NCBI GenBank assembly: GCA_036023115.1
Contig: JAYKKT010000080.1
Coordinates: forward strand, 13,397,001-13,461,000
Direction: 5' to 3'
Length of the DNA stretch: 64,000 bases
Source: Brasenia schreberi
Taxonomy: Eukaryota > Streptophyta > Magnoliopsida > Nymphaeales > Cabombaceae
This document shows positions 1-11,523 of the stretch, piece after piece; the stretch's first letter is position 1; each line of letters begins with the position of its first letter. The notes under the pieces were generated by a model. That model saw nothing but the letters and a program-made list of their open reading frames with translations, had not been told where the DNA came from and made no database searches. The position numbers were made by a program, and so were the translations under genes.

Positions 1-105
1 GTGTACCAATATAATTCCAAGCATCTCCTTGAAGGACTTTCTATTTAAATATATCTTTTTCCTTGCTTTTGAGGTTCTACTATTTAGTCCAAATAGCTCG
101 ATGTA
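1..105 (-). mobile_element. RTE LINE fragment cut by window edge
   Basis: This stretch matches, base for base with a few changes, the minus-strand RTE sequence near 34600-34700 (between the endonuclease and reverse transcriptase domains). It runs in from outside the window and stops near 105, where similarity ends abruptly. It is a fragment of the same RTE family seen at 11.5, 32.6, 44, 49.5 and 59 kb. No open frame of useful length remains. Confidence 0.85.
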
Positions 106-191
106 TAGTGGATAAGTAAAAGGTCATAATATTATTGCATCATCGAGATATCCTATAGTGGATGACCATGAAGACGACAAAAGGAAAGAAG

Positions 192-492
192 TGTCCGATT
201 TCATCGAATAATAATGAGAAGCATAATGAAAATTAATCAATCTAATCAAAATTTGACTAGGGCAGAATCGGCCCCTTCACTAGGCAGCCGCCTGCTTGTG
301 TTTTTCTCATACTATCTAAACCTAATTACAAACCAGAATTTATACTAATCCTATTCTAACTTAAAAGACAAAAATACCCCTACTAACAAGACACGATACC
401 CAATGGATCTGATTCGATCCATTGGGTCCAATCACTTAGACATTAGACATACACATCTAAAATAAACCAAAAACTGAAACACTCCACTAACA
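192..492 (-). repeat. 3' LTR of copia-1
   Basis: 301 bp, TG...CA ends, aligned without gaps to 4970-5270 with 11 substitutions by my count. On the minus strand it follows the polypurine tract at 493-503, so it is the 3' LTR. Confidence 0.95.
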
Positions 493-503
493 CTCCCCCT
501 CAA
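493..503 (-). other. Polypurine tract of copia-1
   Basis: On the minus strand the bases just inside the 3' LTR read TTGAGGGGGAG, a purine run directly abutting the LTR terminus TGTTAG. It would prime plus-strand DNA synthesis. Confidence 0.85.
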
Positions 504-603
504 GTTGGGTGAAAGATAGATGTTATGCCAACTTGCTGCATAATCTCTGAAGTAGATCTCTAGGAACTGCTTTCGTCAGAATGTCTACACATTGATGTCC
601 TGA

Positions 604-1655
604 TTACACATGTTCTAACTGAAATTCCTTTACATTTACACTCTCCCGTATAAAGTGACAATCTATTTCAATATGTTTTGTTCTCTCATGATATATTGGA
701 TTCGAGGCTATCTGTATTGTTGCCTTGCTGTCACAAAATATAAAAATAGGTTTTTTTGCAAGCAAGCTAATTTCCATCAGTAAAGAGCGCAACCACTTCC
801 CTTCACACATACTTGATGCTATTGCTCTGTATTCTGCCTCAGCTGTTGATCTTGCTATAACATACTATTTTTTACTTTTTCACGATACTATATTGCCTCC
901 AATCAATGTTATATATCCTGTGGTTGATTTTCTATCTTCAGTAGAACATGCCCAATCAGCATCTGTATAAATCTCAATATCTGTATGACCATTAGCTTTA
1001 TATGTAATCCCATATCTTGGAGTTGTCTTCAGGTATCGTAATATATGAAACACAACATCCACATGATGTTTTGATGGAGATTGCATAAATCTACTTACTA
1101 TACTCACTGCATAGGCTATGTCTGGGTGTGTGATAGTTAGATATATCAGTTTTCCAACTAATTGTTGATATTTTGTTATATCAACTTTCTCAACTCCATC
1201 CTCCATATGCAATTTGTGATTTACTTCTATTGGAGTACACGTGGGTCTACAATTTTCTATTTTCACGTCTTGCAACAGATCTAAAGTATATTTTCTTTGA
1301 TTCAAGAAAATGTCTTTACCTGAGTAGGCTACCTCAATGCCTAAGAAGTAATGTAATCTTCCCAGATCTTTAATATCAAATAGCCGATGAAGATTTTCCT
1401 TTAATCTTTGGATTTCCTCAATATCATCGCCGGTTACAATGATGTCATCCACATATACCAATAGTAGTGTTAGCCTGTTTCCTCTTTTAAAGAATAATGT
1501 ATGATCACTCACACTTTTTTTATATCCCAAATTTATAATACTGCTACTGAATTTCTCAAACCAGGCTCTTATAGATTGTTTCAATCCATAGACATATAGA
1601 CTTCTTCATCTAAGTCACCATTAAGAAAGGCATTCTTCACATCCATCCGATTAAG
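604..1655 (-). pseudogene. copia-1 reverse transcriptase (C-terminal part) and RNase H
   Basis: Two in-frame segments (1584-880 and 810-604, same frame, separated by a short interruption at a stop) cover the end of the RT palm and RNase H. Visible landmarks are DVKNAFLNG just upstream (about 1620-1655), YVDDIIVTGDD (the RT catalytic YxDD box), LGRLHYFLGIEV, and in RNase H ADWA, TTGY, CDSKATIQIA and HERTKHIEIDCHF. The part between the DVKNAFLNG box and RAWFEKF, where PPGF and LKKSLYGLKQ normally sit, is missing, so there is an internal deletion near 1590. The frame differs from that of gag-protease, which shows at least one further indel. This is a dead copy. Confidence 0.9.
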
Positions 1656-2240
1656 AGTCTAGTTAGGTGGCAATAGATAATAGCAAGAAGAGTAGGAATA
1701 GAAGTGAGACGAGCAACTAAAGCAAATGTTTCTTCATAACTTGGAGAAGGGATTCTCACTCGAGAAGTGACGGTCTTGCAAGTGTCAAATGCAAAATCAA
1801 TGGCCTGGATAAGTGTCGGGCTGAATAAGTTAAAACTTCGGAATAGGACGATGATGAGAGTTTACTAGAGAATTAGAAGAGGAACCCTGAGGTGTAAAAC
1901 TTGTCTCAACATCTAAAGACTCTCGCATCGAATCATGTAGAAAAAGATCAATAAATGGTGTTGTGAACAAAGCGGGTAGAAGTGGGAAGGAATAGACTTG
2001 AATCGAGACAATGTAGAGAATAAAAGTATATTCCCAAAAGACAACATGACGAGAAATATGAACGTGCTAAGAGATTGATCTCAAAGTAGCAATAACCTTT
2101 GTGTTCAAAGTAGTATAACCAAGGAAGCAACAGATTACCCGAGCATGGGGTTCAAGCTTAGTGTGTTAATAGGGCTAGAAGAAGAACAAAACAAGCACAA
2201 CTAAAAAACTTTGAGAGTAATCCAATAGTTTGGAGGCCCC
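1656..2240 (-). pseudogene. copia-1 integrase C-terminal/linker region, decayed
   Basis: No long open frame is present. By position this should encode the region between integrase and RT. I could not align it confidently, so it is placed only by context. Confidence 0.5.
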
Positions 2241-2851
2241 AGAACGTGATGATGTTCATAAGGAGATACATTACCAAGAATGGAGGAAGCAGAGACGATG
2301 GAGGAAGAGAGACGATTGATAACATAAACAGCAGGAAGAGCAGCTTTACTCCTCATATGTTCAAGGCAAGGAAGAGGAAATGAACATAACTCAAAATAGA
2401 GTCAAGAATGTGTCGATACTTTCTTTCAAAGACTCCACCATTTTGCCGAGATATACTAAGACATGAGAATTCTAGTAAAGCGGTTCCATGTTCTCGTAAG
2501 AAAAGTGAGTAGTTTTGGAATCATGATATTCTCGAGGTATTATCATGACGAAAAACCTAATTGTCTTTGAAAAGTGAGTTTTAATCATAGTGGCAAAGGT
2601 AATGTAGATTTAAGGAAGTTCATAATAATTTTTCATTAAATATATCCAAGTAAAACGTGAATACCATCAATAAAAATAGCAAAAATATTGACAACTCCCA
2701 CAAAGTGAGTGTAGAAGCTGATCCCAAACATCAAAATGAATTGAAAATGAGACAAACTCTCTTATTTTTGAAACAGGCAAATGTCCTAATCTACTATGCT
2801 AAATGTTTATTTCTTCTTCAAAAGTAGTAGCTACAAATGCTCTTTTCTGCC
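2241..2851 (-). pseudogene. copia-1 integrase core remnant
   Basis: Translating the minus strand in shifting frames gives integrase pieces in the correct order: an HFQFILMFG-type 'DVWG' segment near 2740, an FxxxIDG segment, a degraded QNGGVFERKYRHIL segment (usually QNGVVERKHRHIL) near 2420-2450, and AVYVINRLSSS near 2310-2330. Frameshifts and stops break it. The catalytic DDE set cannot be confirmed. Confidence 0.75.
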
Positions 2852-3210
2852 TTAAACTCTGATCCCAGATAGTACGTATAAACCATTGTGTAGTTCACCA
2901 CGACCAAAGATTCTTCCCGTCTTCAAATCCTGAAAAACACAACCATATGGAGTGAATGTAACTGTACAATTCATATCTCTAACCAAGGAACTTACTGAAA
3001 GTAGATTTACTAGAAATTTTGGTATATATATCACTGAATTAAGTCTGAGATTATCCCTCTGAATTGAACCTTTTCCTTCCATAGGAATCAAAGAACCATT
3101 TGCTACTTTCACATATTGAGGAGTTGAAGTCACTTCATACTGCATAAGATTAGACTTGTTTCCTACCATATGATCCGTAGCCCCTGAATCTATTATTCAA
3201 TTAAAAGAAG
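2852..3210 (-). pseudogene. copia-1 aspartic protease region
   Basis: The minus strand reads IIDSGATDHMVG at about 3203-3160, the catalytic D-S-G of retroviral-type proteases, followed by about 100 residues with IPKFLVNLLSVSSL, the usual strand before the integrase zinc finger. The codon before IIDSG is TGA where copia proteins usually have Trp. The frame is the same as the gag frame starting at 4303, as expected for a single polyprotein. Confidence 0.85.
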
Positions 3211-3419
3211 AAGTAGAATCTTTAAAGGAGTAATTACCACTAATACTGTAAGAGGTAGGAGGACTTGATTCTTTCTTTGATGAAGAGGTTGAAGGTTGAT
3301 CCCGTAGGCGTGTTTCAATTTCTGCTATATGTTTCTTCAATTATACTACTTCATCTATAGTAGTCGTTTAAGCTTTCTTGTCAGATATGGTTGCCACATT
3401 ACTCCCATAGTCTGTGAGT

Positions 3420-4303
3420 TTCCTGCTATAGTCTCTATATTCAGAAGGTTTTCCAATAAGTTCCCAACAATGTTCTTTTGTGTGCCTCTTTTTTCCACAA
3501 TGTGTGCACTATAATTTGCTTTTATCATCGTAATATTGATTTTTGCCTCTTCCCCTACCTTTGAGCGAATCTCTTCCTCTCTGATAATTACTTTGTCCTC
3601 TACCTATAAATGTTGATCTGTCAGTTTGGATATGATCACCTTTCTCTAAGTTCTTCCGATCTTCCTCTCTTAATAGAAGTGAATAAACTGTTCCAAGTGA
3701 TGGGAGTTCCTCCTTGCTTAGAATGTTTAACTTGATGGATTCATATTCTGGTGAAACTCCCCAGAGTAAATCAAACACTTTTCAAATTTCTCCTTCAGCG
3801 GTTCTTTCCTTTACACAATGACTACACTTATTTTCAATAATATGTCTTTGTTCATTCCAAAGTTCTCGCAATTCTCCATAATACTCACTCACAGATATGT
3901 TTCCTTGGTGACACTTTCTGATTCTTTCAATAATCTCATATTCTCTTGCTATATTCTTCTGTCTGGAATAAGCCTCTTCAACTGCATACCAGATCTCAGC
4001 AGCTGATTCCATATACATAAAAGTCTTGCTGATAGAAGGATTCATTGATTGAATCAACTATGAACTTACAAGGGCATCGTCTTTGGCCCATATGTCATAA
4101 TCTAAACTGCTTCCTTTTAGAGGTGGTGGATCTTGTTTGATAATAGATATTTTTCCTCTGGATCGTAATACGAGTTTCATAGAACGAGCTCACTCTCTAT
4201 AATTTTTTCCATCGAGCCGAATGTTTGTAATTTGGAATGGTTTTGATTTTTTATCATTTCCATACATGGCTGATACCGCTTCTTCTTTCAATCTACCTTC
4301 CAT
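3420..4303 (-). pseudogene. copia-1 gag with zinc knuckle
   Basis: A frame opening with ATG at 4303 runs through gag to the protease without a shift but with several stops, including a TGA at 3782-3784 and a TAG at 3509-3511. Recognisable parts are LDGKNY near the start, the AEIWYAVEEAYS and ISVSEYYGELRELW blocks of plant copia gag (UBN2-like region), VFDLLWGVSPEYES, and the nucleocapsid knuckle CTHCGKKRHTKEHC (C-x2-C-x4-H-x4-C) right after the TAG. The family normally has Gln or another residue at that stop. Confidence 0.9.
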
Positions 4304-4957
4304 TTTGATTTTCAGTAGTGTGAAACTATGTTTTTCTTTTCCAAATAATTCAATCAATGATGATGTTGTACCAAGATTTCAAAAAACTGAATATGTATTG
4401 TTTCTGACAGGTGACTACTGAATACGAAATTTGATTAATCTGTCACTGCCAAGATCACGCAATAAGATGCCAATTGTTGACGCAGTCGGCTTCCTCTTCA
4501 ATGAAGATGATTGTTATAGATAGATCCAAATATCAGATTAAGAAAGATTGCTAATCGGATTTCCTTCGTGAATCAAATCACGATGAATAGAAATCACCCA
4601 AGAGAACGATCAAAACTTGCAGAGGATTTACTTGCTGTGACAGATTTATTGTTTGATGATCAAATAGTAACAAATACTCAAATCACGATGCAGATTGTAG
4701 TCACCACACAATTCTATTTCTTGTCTTTCACAACATAAACAAATACCCAAATCACGATGCAGATTGTAGTCACCGCAAGATTATATTTCTTGTCTTTCAC
4801 AACATATTTTTCCTGTCTTCAATTCCAGGCTGGCCGATTTCCCTTGACAATGAAACACTGTCTGCCTTCATTAACCATTAAAACTGAATGTGTATACTTA
4901 CCTCTGTACTTTTAGGGCTTGATTCGCTTCTGCTGCTTGTTAAAAAATTCGAATAAA
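4304..4957 (-). other. copia-1 untranslated leader
   Basis: Between the gag start and the primer site there is about 650 bp with no coding signal. It contains a short internal direct repeat: the phrase CAAATCACGATGCAGATTGTAG occurs near 4680 and near 4750 with its surroundings. Confidence 0.6.
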
Positions 4958-4969
4958 GCTCTGATACCA
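4958..4969 (-). other. Primer binding site of copia-1
   Basis: The minus strand reads TGGTATCAGAGC immediately inside the 5' LTR. This is complementary to the 3' end of plant initiator methionine tRNA, the standard copia primer. Confidence 0.95.
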
Positions 4970-5270
4970 TGTCCAATTTCATCGAATAATAATGAGAAGC
5001 ATAATGAAAATTAATCAATCTAATCAAAATTTGACTAGGGCAGAATCGACCCCTTCACTAGGCAACCGCCTGCTTATGTTTTTCTCATACTATCTAAACC
5101 TAATTACAAACCAGAATTTATACTAATCATATTCTAACTTAAAAGATGAAAATACCCCTACTAACAAGACACGATACCCAATGGATCTTATCCGATCCAT
5201 TGGGTCCAATCACTTAGACATTAGACATACACGTCTGAAATAAACCAAAAACTGAAACACTCCACTAACA
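4970..5270 (-). repeat. 5' LTR of copia-1
   Basis: 301 bp, TG...CA ends, adjacent to the primer site, followed by the AGAAG target duplication at 5271-5275. Confidence 0.95.
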
Positions 5271-5429
5271 AGAAGCATAGAGGCTAAGGTAGATATTGAT
5301 GAAGGCCTTCATAATATTGATACTAGTGATCATTTACAACATGATGATGAAGTTGGCCTCTAAAATTTCATTTTCATATAGGACATGATTATGAGTAAGT
5401 TCTTGAGATTATCATGAAGATGTAAATAA

Positions 5430-5932
5430 AGATCTTGTAGAGAGTGGTGATGATATATATAGTGTTGATAATGAACTTGTCGACATTCTTGAGAGGCTTT
5501 TTAGTTTTGTTGGTCATATTATTTATAAAATATGGCATGATGAGGTAACTAATAATAATAATATTATTATATTATCTAAATGTTTTTTGTAATCATTTTA
5601 GTTTTAATTAACTATATATATGCATAGTTTGTTGAAAGTAGTGACAACATACACATGTTGCAATATTTCTAGTGAATGAAAGTCTAAAAAGCAATATGAG
5701 GTGGAATCCTTTAGTTAGTATGATATTGTATGGTAGAGTGGGTTGTGGAAGCAAGAAGAATTGCTTTGTAAAGTAATAGGTAAGCACATTTATTAAATGT
5801 TGGCAACCAAAAAATAATAGTTTTCACATACCATGGAGTGAGATGACTATTATCATTCACGATGTGCATGAGATTCTTTGTCTTCTTATGGATGAAGAGT
5901 TTGTCTCCTTCACGATAGAGATGATGTCGTAA
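5430..5932 (+). pseudogene. Plant mobile domain (PMD-like) remnant
   Basis: A plus-strand frame at 5798-5932 reads CWQPKNNSFHIPWSEM and then HDVHEILCLLMDEEF before a TAA. This resembles the plant mobile domain / aminotransferase-like core, where a W-x-P-x-T-N-T-F-H motif is followed by P-x-GEMT-x-T-L-x-DV and LGL-x-VDG. Weak coding-like phrases (LVDILERLF...KIWHDE) extend back to about 5430 in a different state of decay. Such domains occur in MULE-type transposons and in host genes. The copia-1 insertion lies just upstream and may have split it. Only the short core is convincing. Confidence 0.5.
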
Positions 5933-6299
5933 AGTAATGAAGATATTTTAACTGATTCTTTGGAATTACCTTATCAACCAGTGATATAGGAGATTAAGTC
6001 TACATTCATTAAGTTTAAACTAATTTGAGACCAAAACATAAGAAGACACTAGCATCAGAAAAAATGGCTAAGCTATCCTTGTTGTATCAAATAGGATGTG
6101 TCATATATCAAGATAAGTCTAGATACTGAGTGTTAGCTACTATTGTGCAACTATTAACTCACAATGTTTAAAGGCTTGGTAGATACACCTTAGTACAACA
6201 ACATTAGTTTATTTATACAAGTAGTTGGATAAAGATTTCAATAGTAAGGCTCAATAACTCAATGGTCACACTACTATACTGTAGGCCACAATTTGTCAC

Positions 6300-6590
6300 T
6301 ATGTTTAAGTCAATAGAGTTTGTTTCAAAAAGAATCAGAGGGAAAGAAAGAGATAGAGTATATACCCGATCAAACGAGAGAGCCAGGGAGAGGTGCAAAC
6401 GAGAGAATTTCAGTTAGAAAGGGAGAGCAAACGAGAGAGGGAGAGATTGAGATGCTGATGAGAGAGAGTCAGTGAGGGAGATAAGATACAAGGAGAGAAA
6501 GGGCACCATGATCGGAAGAGGAGGATAGAGAGAAGGTGTCGTGATCAGGAGAGGAGGGTAAAAAGAGAAATGAGACGTGCATTTACTAGG
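6300..6590. repeat. GA-rich low-complexity stretch
   Basis: The plus strand is strongly purine-rich with many GAGAGAG blocks and interspersed imperfect repeats such as 'ATCGGAAGAGGAGG' and 'ATCAGGAGAGGAGG'. No coding signal. Confidence 0.7.
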
Positions 6591-7019
6591 AATGATACTA
6601 AATCATCCATGAGATAATGCTTTCTTTGTGAAGTGATGGGCAGTCAACTGTTAGTATGTGGTTAAGTCAACCATTAGTATGTGGTTAAGCATCAACATCT
6701 TAGCTTTCTTTTTGTATGAGTATTTTGTTTCTTCTTCTAATGAGTGCCTAAGCTTGTCTTCTTTTTTATTTTTTTTGTTAGAGAGGAAATACATATGTTA
6801 TTCTCTACAATATTCTTTTGTAAATGTTGCCTGTATACCTGGTCTACTTGTCTATATAAAAAAAATACATTAAAAAGAAGGTGATGCGACACTGGTATAA
6901 GTTAAAACAAGAGACCCATTCAATTTGTAGTCATTTAAAGAGATGTGAAACAGAGCTTCAACGGGAAGGCACGATGAATTAGGCGATGGAGAAAGACTTT
7001 TAAAGTACTAAAACAAAAT

Positions 7020-7385
7020 AATACAACATTAATTTTCTTTGCTTTGGATTTAAAAGCCCAGAGCACAAAAATGAATAAGAATCCATGTAGCTGCAGTGTT
7101 TGTGTGAGGTAAGGCTTGTTTTGGCATGATTTCACCACAAATAGAACCATAAATGGCATTTATATCTCAAACTCTTGCTCATCAAGAGTAAGAAGCATTA
7201 TGTTTGCTATCATGATATGCTAATGGGCAAGAAGAGGATTATGGATATCTGCATGTTAAATCCTGATAGTGATCATTACACCACTATGAAGTGGTTAATT
7301 CACTGCAAAGAGGAGAGCATGGTGTACAGAATTTGATATTTTGCAGGTTTTATAATTTGTACATAATGCCTATTAATGATATGCA
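7020..7385 (+). repeat. Spaced direct duplication, unit 1
   Basis: About 365 bp that recurs, diverged, at about 7745-8150. Shared runs include AATAAGAATC, TAAGGCTTGTTTTGG (AAGGCTTGTTTTGG in unit 2), GCTAATGGGCAAG, TGATCATTACACCACTAT and AAGAGGAGAGCATGGT. No gene is visible in it. Confidence 0.75.
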
Positions 7386-7744
7386 TTGAATGGGTTGGTG
7401 CTCACTTTATTATTTTACTATTTATCCTCAAGCTAGTATATTGAGGGTACAAGGTGCCAAGTAGCATACTTGTTAGAGTTGTACTTTAAGATGGTAAAGG
7501 ATGGATGAGTCTTATTCTTAGTCTTTGCTTACAACAAGATTTTGTCGGTGGACTTCTTGCCATATTCATATTGTTTACATTGTAGAGACATTTGAGTTAG
7601 ATGAATTACTTAAATTTGTCTGACTATGCTTGTTGTGATTATCATTTATGATCATACTCACACGAGGTGCATCCACATAATATTGATGCGGGTTGTGTCA
7701 TGGTTGCGTCTTCTACAAGTGTGACACTAGAAGAGAATGATAAA

Positions 7745-8150
7745 TCATTAAATTTCTTTGTTTTGGAATTAAAATCTACTACCTGATGCGATAGAGCACA
7801 ATAATGAATAAGAATCTAAGTAGCTACACCACTTTGTGTGACACAAGGCTTGTTTTGGAATAATGTCACCTAAATACTGTCCTCAAGTAGAAGCATAAAT
7901 GACAATTATATCTCAAGCTTTATGCTTATGAAATGTAAGAAGCATTGTGTTTGTTATCATGATAATCATGCTAATGGGCAAGCAGAGGATTATGGATATA
8001 TGCATGTTGAATCCTGGCAGTGATCATTACACCACTATAAGTGGTTAATTCACTGCAAAGAGGAGAGCATGGTACAAAGGACTTGATAGTTTGCGGGTTT
8101 TGTAATTTGTATAATGTAATGCCTATTAATGGTATGCATTTATGTTGGCA
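7745..8150 (+). repeat. Spaced direct duplication, unit 2
   Basis: Second copy of the 7020-7385 sequence with several short indels. The roughly 360 bp between the copies is not duplicated. Both copies end in the phrase TGCCTATTAATG(A/G)TATGCAT. Confidence 0.75.
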
Positions 8151-11100
8151 TATTGATCAATTAGCTAATCGTCAAAGTTCAGTTCATGATCATGTAGTCT
8201 TCTAAGGTGACTGAATGTGTATCACTTATATCCTGATCATATGGGATCACATCCCTTAGCCGGAACACAAAAATGAACTTAATATCACATAACCTTCCCT
8301 CTTACAGATTTCTCTAGTCCTAAGCTACCTCAATCATGGCGCTGTAACAGAATATAAGCTATTTAGAGTCTGTCTCAAAGGAGAAAGAAGTGGAACGATG
8401 CTAGGAGTGTGGTTTCCCTCTCAGCTATAGATTCTTGGATATCTTGGCAAACAACTCGTATCTACTCATAATTTCATTTGAATTAGTGATTCAAAAGAAA
8501 GAAAAATAATTGATGCTCCGTGGAGAGAAACTTTAGTCAAACATATAAATGCAAGTGTTAAAAAAGAGTGTGATGCAGAAAGAGTTGGTGAGATGACTCG
8601 CAATTTAAAAGTAGTAAGTTCGATAACCTGGCCGCGCATTGGCTTCAGCTTCCCCAGTGTACCAAAAGAAAGGGTGCTTGTAATACTTAAAAAAAACATG
8701 ACTAAATCTATCACTTCAGTATGCAGCGTTAGAAGGTGCCGCAGTTCATATTCAGGAGAAAATTGCAACTCCATGATTGTCACGTTCGTGACCAATCAAA
8801 ACTAAATCCAAGACTTCTCCAACACCAAGCGGAGCTCACTAAATGAATCCTTAGTGGACATAAAATCAATCTTTATTTTAATCATATTCAATTTCGAAAA
8901 AAGCATGATAACGTTTCATTTTAGACTTTCAGTACTTCATAGAGCTGCCTTTATCTCTTATCAGGGGTTATTATCCAACATTTTACACATTATTAAAGCT
9001 TTATCTGTGCACCACTCTCAATGTCTAAATCACGTTAACCATCTCTTAATCATAAAAAATCAACTTTTTCTCAAATAATCTCATCAGAGAAATAACCCTG
9101 CCGTTCCTTAACAAAAACAAGAAATAACCTTTGTTATGAGGTCAGTAACAGCATGTGCACACGAAATTCGGTAAGCGCAAAATGAACAAGGGACAAATAT
9201 CAAGAGGCATATTCATAGCCCTAGTCTAAGCTAAGTAGATTTTCTTGCCCTTCTTTCTAAGAACAAAACATGTATCCTGATCCACTAGGCATCTCAAGAA
9301 GTTCAAGTTCAGAACTAAATCTCGAACATTATACTTGATAACTATATGAAAGGGAGAACATATTACATTAAGTGGTAATTATATTCCAAAACTGAAACCA
9401 AACAAGACACATACACTGTTAAATAACAAAACAAGGGAGCGCTTTCAACAAAATCCATACATTCCATGTTCACCCTTCTCACGCTATCCCAATAAACAGA
9501 CCTCAGAGTCAGAAGCAGCACCAATTAGAAAACTCTCTCGACAGCTGAGACAATCAGCTGAGATTACTTGATGAATTTGGAAACACTGTTCCCCCCTATC
9601 AGTGAAAGCTGATGGTGATGCCAAGAAGTTAATGGAAAAATTATACGAAGATGGATTAATGTATGATACAACTGCAACTTCGGCCATTTTCATCTCTTTC
9701 GTCCCCCGATTCATCCACTTCACTGGTCGGTCAAGAACAAATAGTTAGAAGTTGAAGTTGAAGTTGAAGTTAAAGGATACAGACTGTGTTTCTTATATGG
9801 ACTGAAACGTGATCTTCCTTTATGGCTGGATAACCCAAACACAGATGTGCAAAACACATGGAAAATATATGATTGGAAGTCCTTAAAATCAAATACGTTC
9901 TTTAAGTTGCCAATAAATAGAGCGGTTCCAAAAGTTGGAAGAATTAACGGAAATGTAACAAGAAGAAGAAAATTTAGAAGGTATAAGAAGAAGAAAGCAA
10001 CACACTAGCTTAAGAAGAATATGTAGATACATTTAACGTGGCCATCGCATAAAGTTTAAATTAGGCGATGACAAGTTTTTAAGCCATGCAAGTCCAGTAT
10101 CAGTTAACATTGCTGTAAGACTCACCCGAAACAATTAATAGTGACACTACATGTTTCAGAGCCAACTCTGTAAAACCACTAAAATAGAGAGCAAGTATAA
10201 TGTCTAGATGATATGGAAAGCCACCTTCTGTTTTCAGTCTGAGATGATTACGAGGATACAGCCTATTCAACAAGCAACTTGCCAAACCGTTCTGCAACTT
10301 CTGCTGATCAATTCATCTGGTGGGCAGGACATGAGAATGGACCCAGTATGTTTCTGAACACAGACTTGGCTAGAAACAGAAGGCCATAGGGACTATCCTG
10401 AATGACAAGTATGGATTCACAATCACTTGTACACACAATCAGCACACGAGAAGTGGCAGTGGGTCTTGCTTTTGAAGAGCATCTAGCGTTTTATTTAAGG
10501 AACAAAAACACCTAGGCAAACCTTTTAGCCAGGATGCACGCAATAGCTTGACAACTATGCATTCCTTTGGAAAAACTCTTCTGGTGCTTAGATGGCTAAT
10601 ATTGACTTTAAGTGAGTCAACATTTGCTTAGACAGTAGAGCTTATGTTTGAGGATATAACCAGTCAGCTTTGCGCTAATCCAAGTAAGTTCCCCAGAATT
10701 GGATACAAATAGATAGCTCCCAAAGCAGCATCAAGAAAAGCTAAGATTCAAGAACAACCATCAAATAAAAATTATGAATTGGAGCAAAAATAACAATCCA
10801 AGTTGGGCTTTGGCATCAGTTTCACAAGTTTGGGAAGTGCATTATCTTGATAGATCAGGTGAACATCTGTATCCTCAAGAAACAGATAAATCAAGTGAAA
10901 ATGTGGCATAGTGGTGGCTGGCAACACATGGTACCACCTGACTGTCCAATATTTCCTTATCTTGGGATATTTAACTTCAACAGTCACCATGTTAACAGCT
11001 CTCTCCATGTGGTATATTGAGAGAAAAAAGGTTTTCCTCTTCAAGGAGAAAACTGTTCATGGTTCAAATCCTATATCATGGTGAATATTTAATAATTTTG

Positions 11101-11299
11101 TGCTGGGCTGATCTCCAACATGTACGAATTTTGTAACTATCCTGGTGTTTTAAAGCCTATTTATACATTCTAATCACCAAAGGGCTTTTAGGGATTCCTA
11201 ACATGTATGAATTTTTACCATGACAATATATGCTAATTTCATTAGAGGAAGGCAGACCTTACCAATAAACCTTTGAAACTTAATTGAAGCCAAGAGCCG
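8151..11299. other. Intergenic DNA, no supported gene
   Basis: Only short unconnected open frames are present (for example minus-strand frames at 9484-9723, 10100-10297 and 10772-11044). None shows a recognisable domain, convincing splice sites or repeats. A short run of AAGTTG hexamers sits near 9745-9770. A distant host exon cannot be excluded. Confidence 0.5.
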
Positions 11300-11523
11300 T
11301 CCCTCGAAAGAAAAGCTTTAAATACCCATGGTCAACTTTTCAGACCGACAGAGAAATTGATGAGATACTACACACAAAACTAATGCACGTAGGGTAAAAC
11401 GGAAAGGTGCATCAACTATCCTATGTGACAAGAAGATACCATTAAAGTTAAAAGTAAATATTATAAAATAACAATATACCAGCTATGTCATATGGTACTG
11501 AGTGTTGGTGAGTTAGTAATCAA

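Larger units (their letters stand above)
192..5270 (-). mobile_element. Ty1/copia LTR retrotransposon (copia-1), complete but decayed
   Basis: Two 301-bp direct repeats beginning TG and ending CA bound this element, and both sides carry the same 5-bp target duplication, AGAAG (187-191 and 5271-5275). Read on the minus strand, the order is LTR, primer site, gag with zinc knuckle, protease, integrase, reverse transcriptase, RNase H, polypurine tract, LTR. This order (integrase before RT) is diagnostic of copia. Several in-frame stops and indels make it non-functional. I count 11 substitutions between the two LTRs over 301 bp, so it is not very recent. It inserted into DNA whose right-hand continuation leads to a plant-mobile-domain remnant. 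Confidence 0.95.

Noticed and set aside
9484..11044. Three minus-strand frames of 65-90 codons as exons of one gene
   Set aside because: No shared domain, no convincing donor/acceptor pairs and no start context. Left as unassigned.
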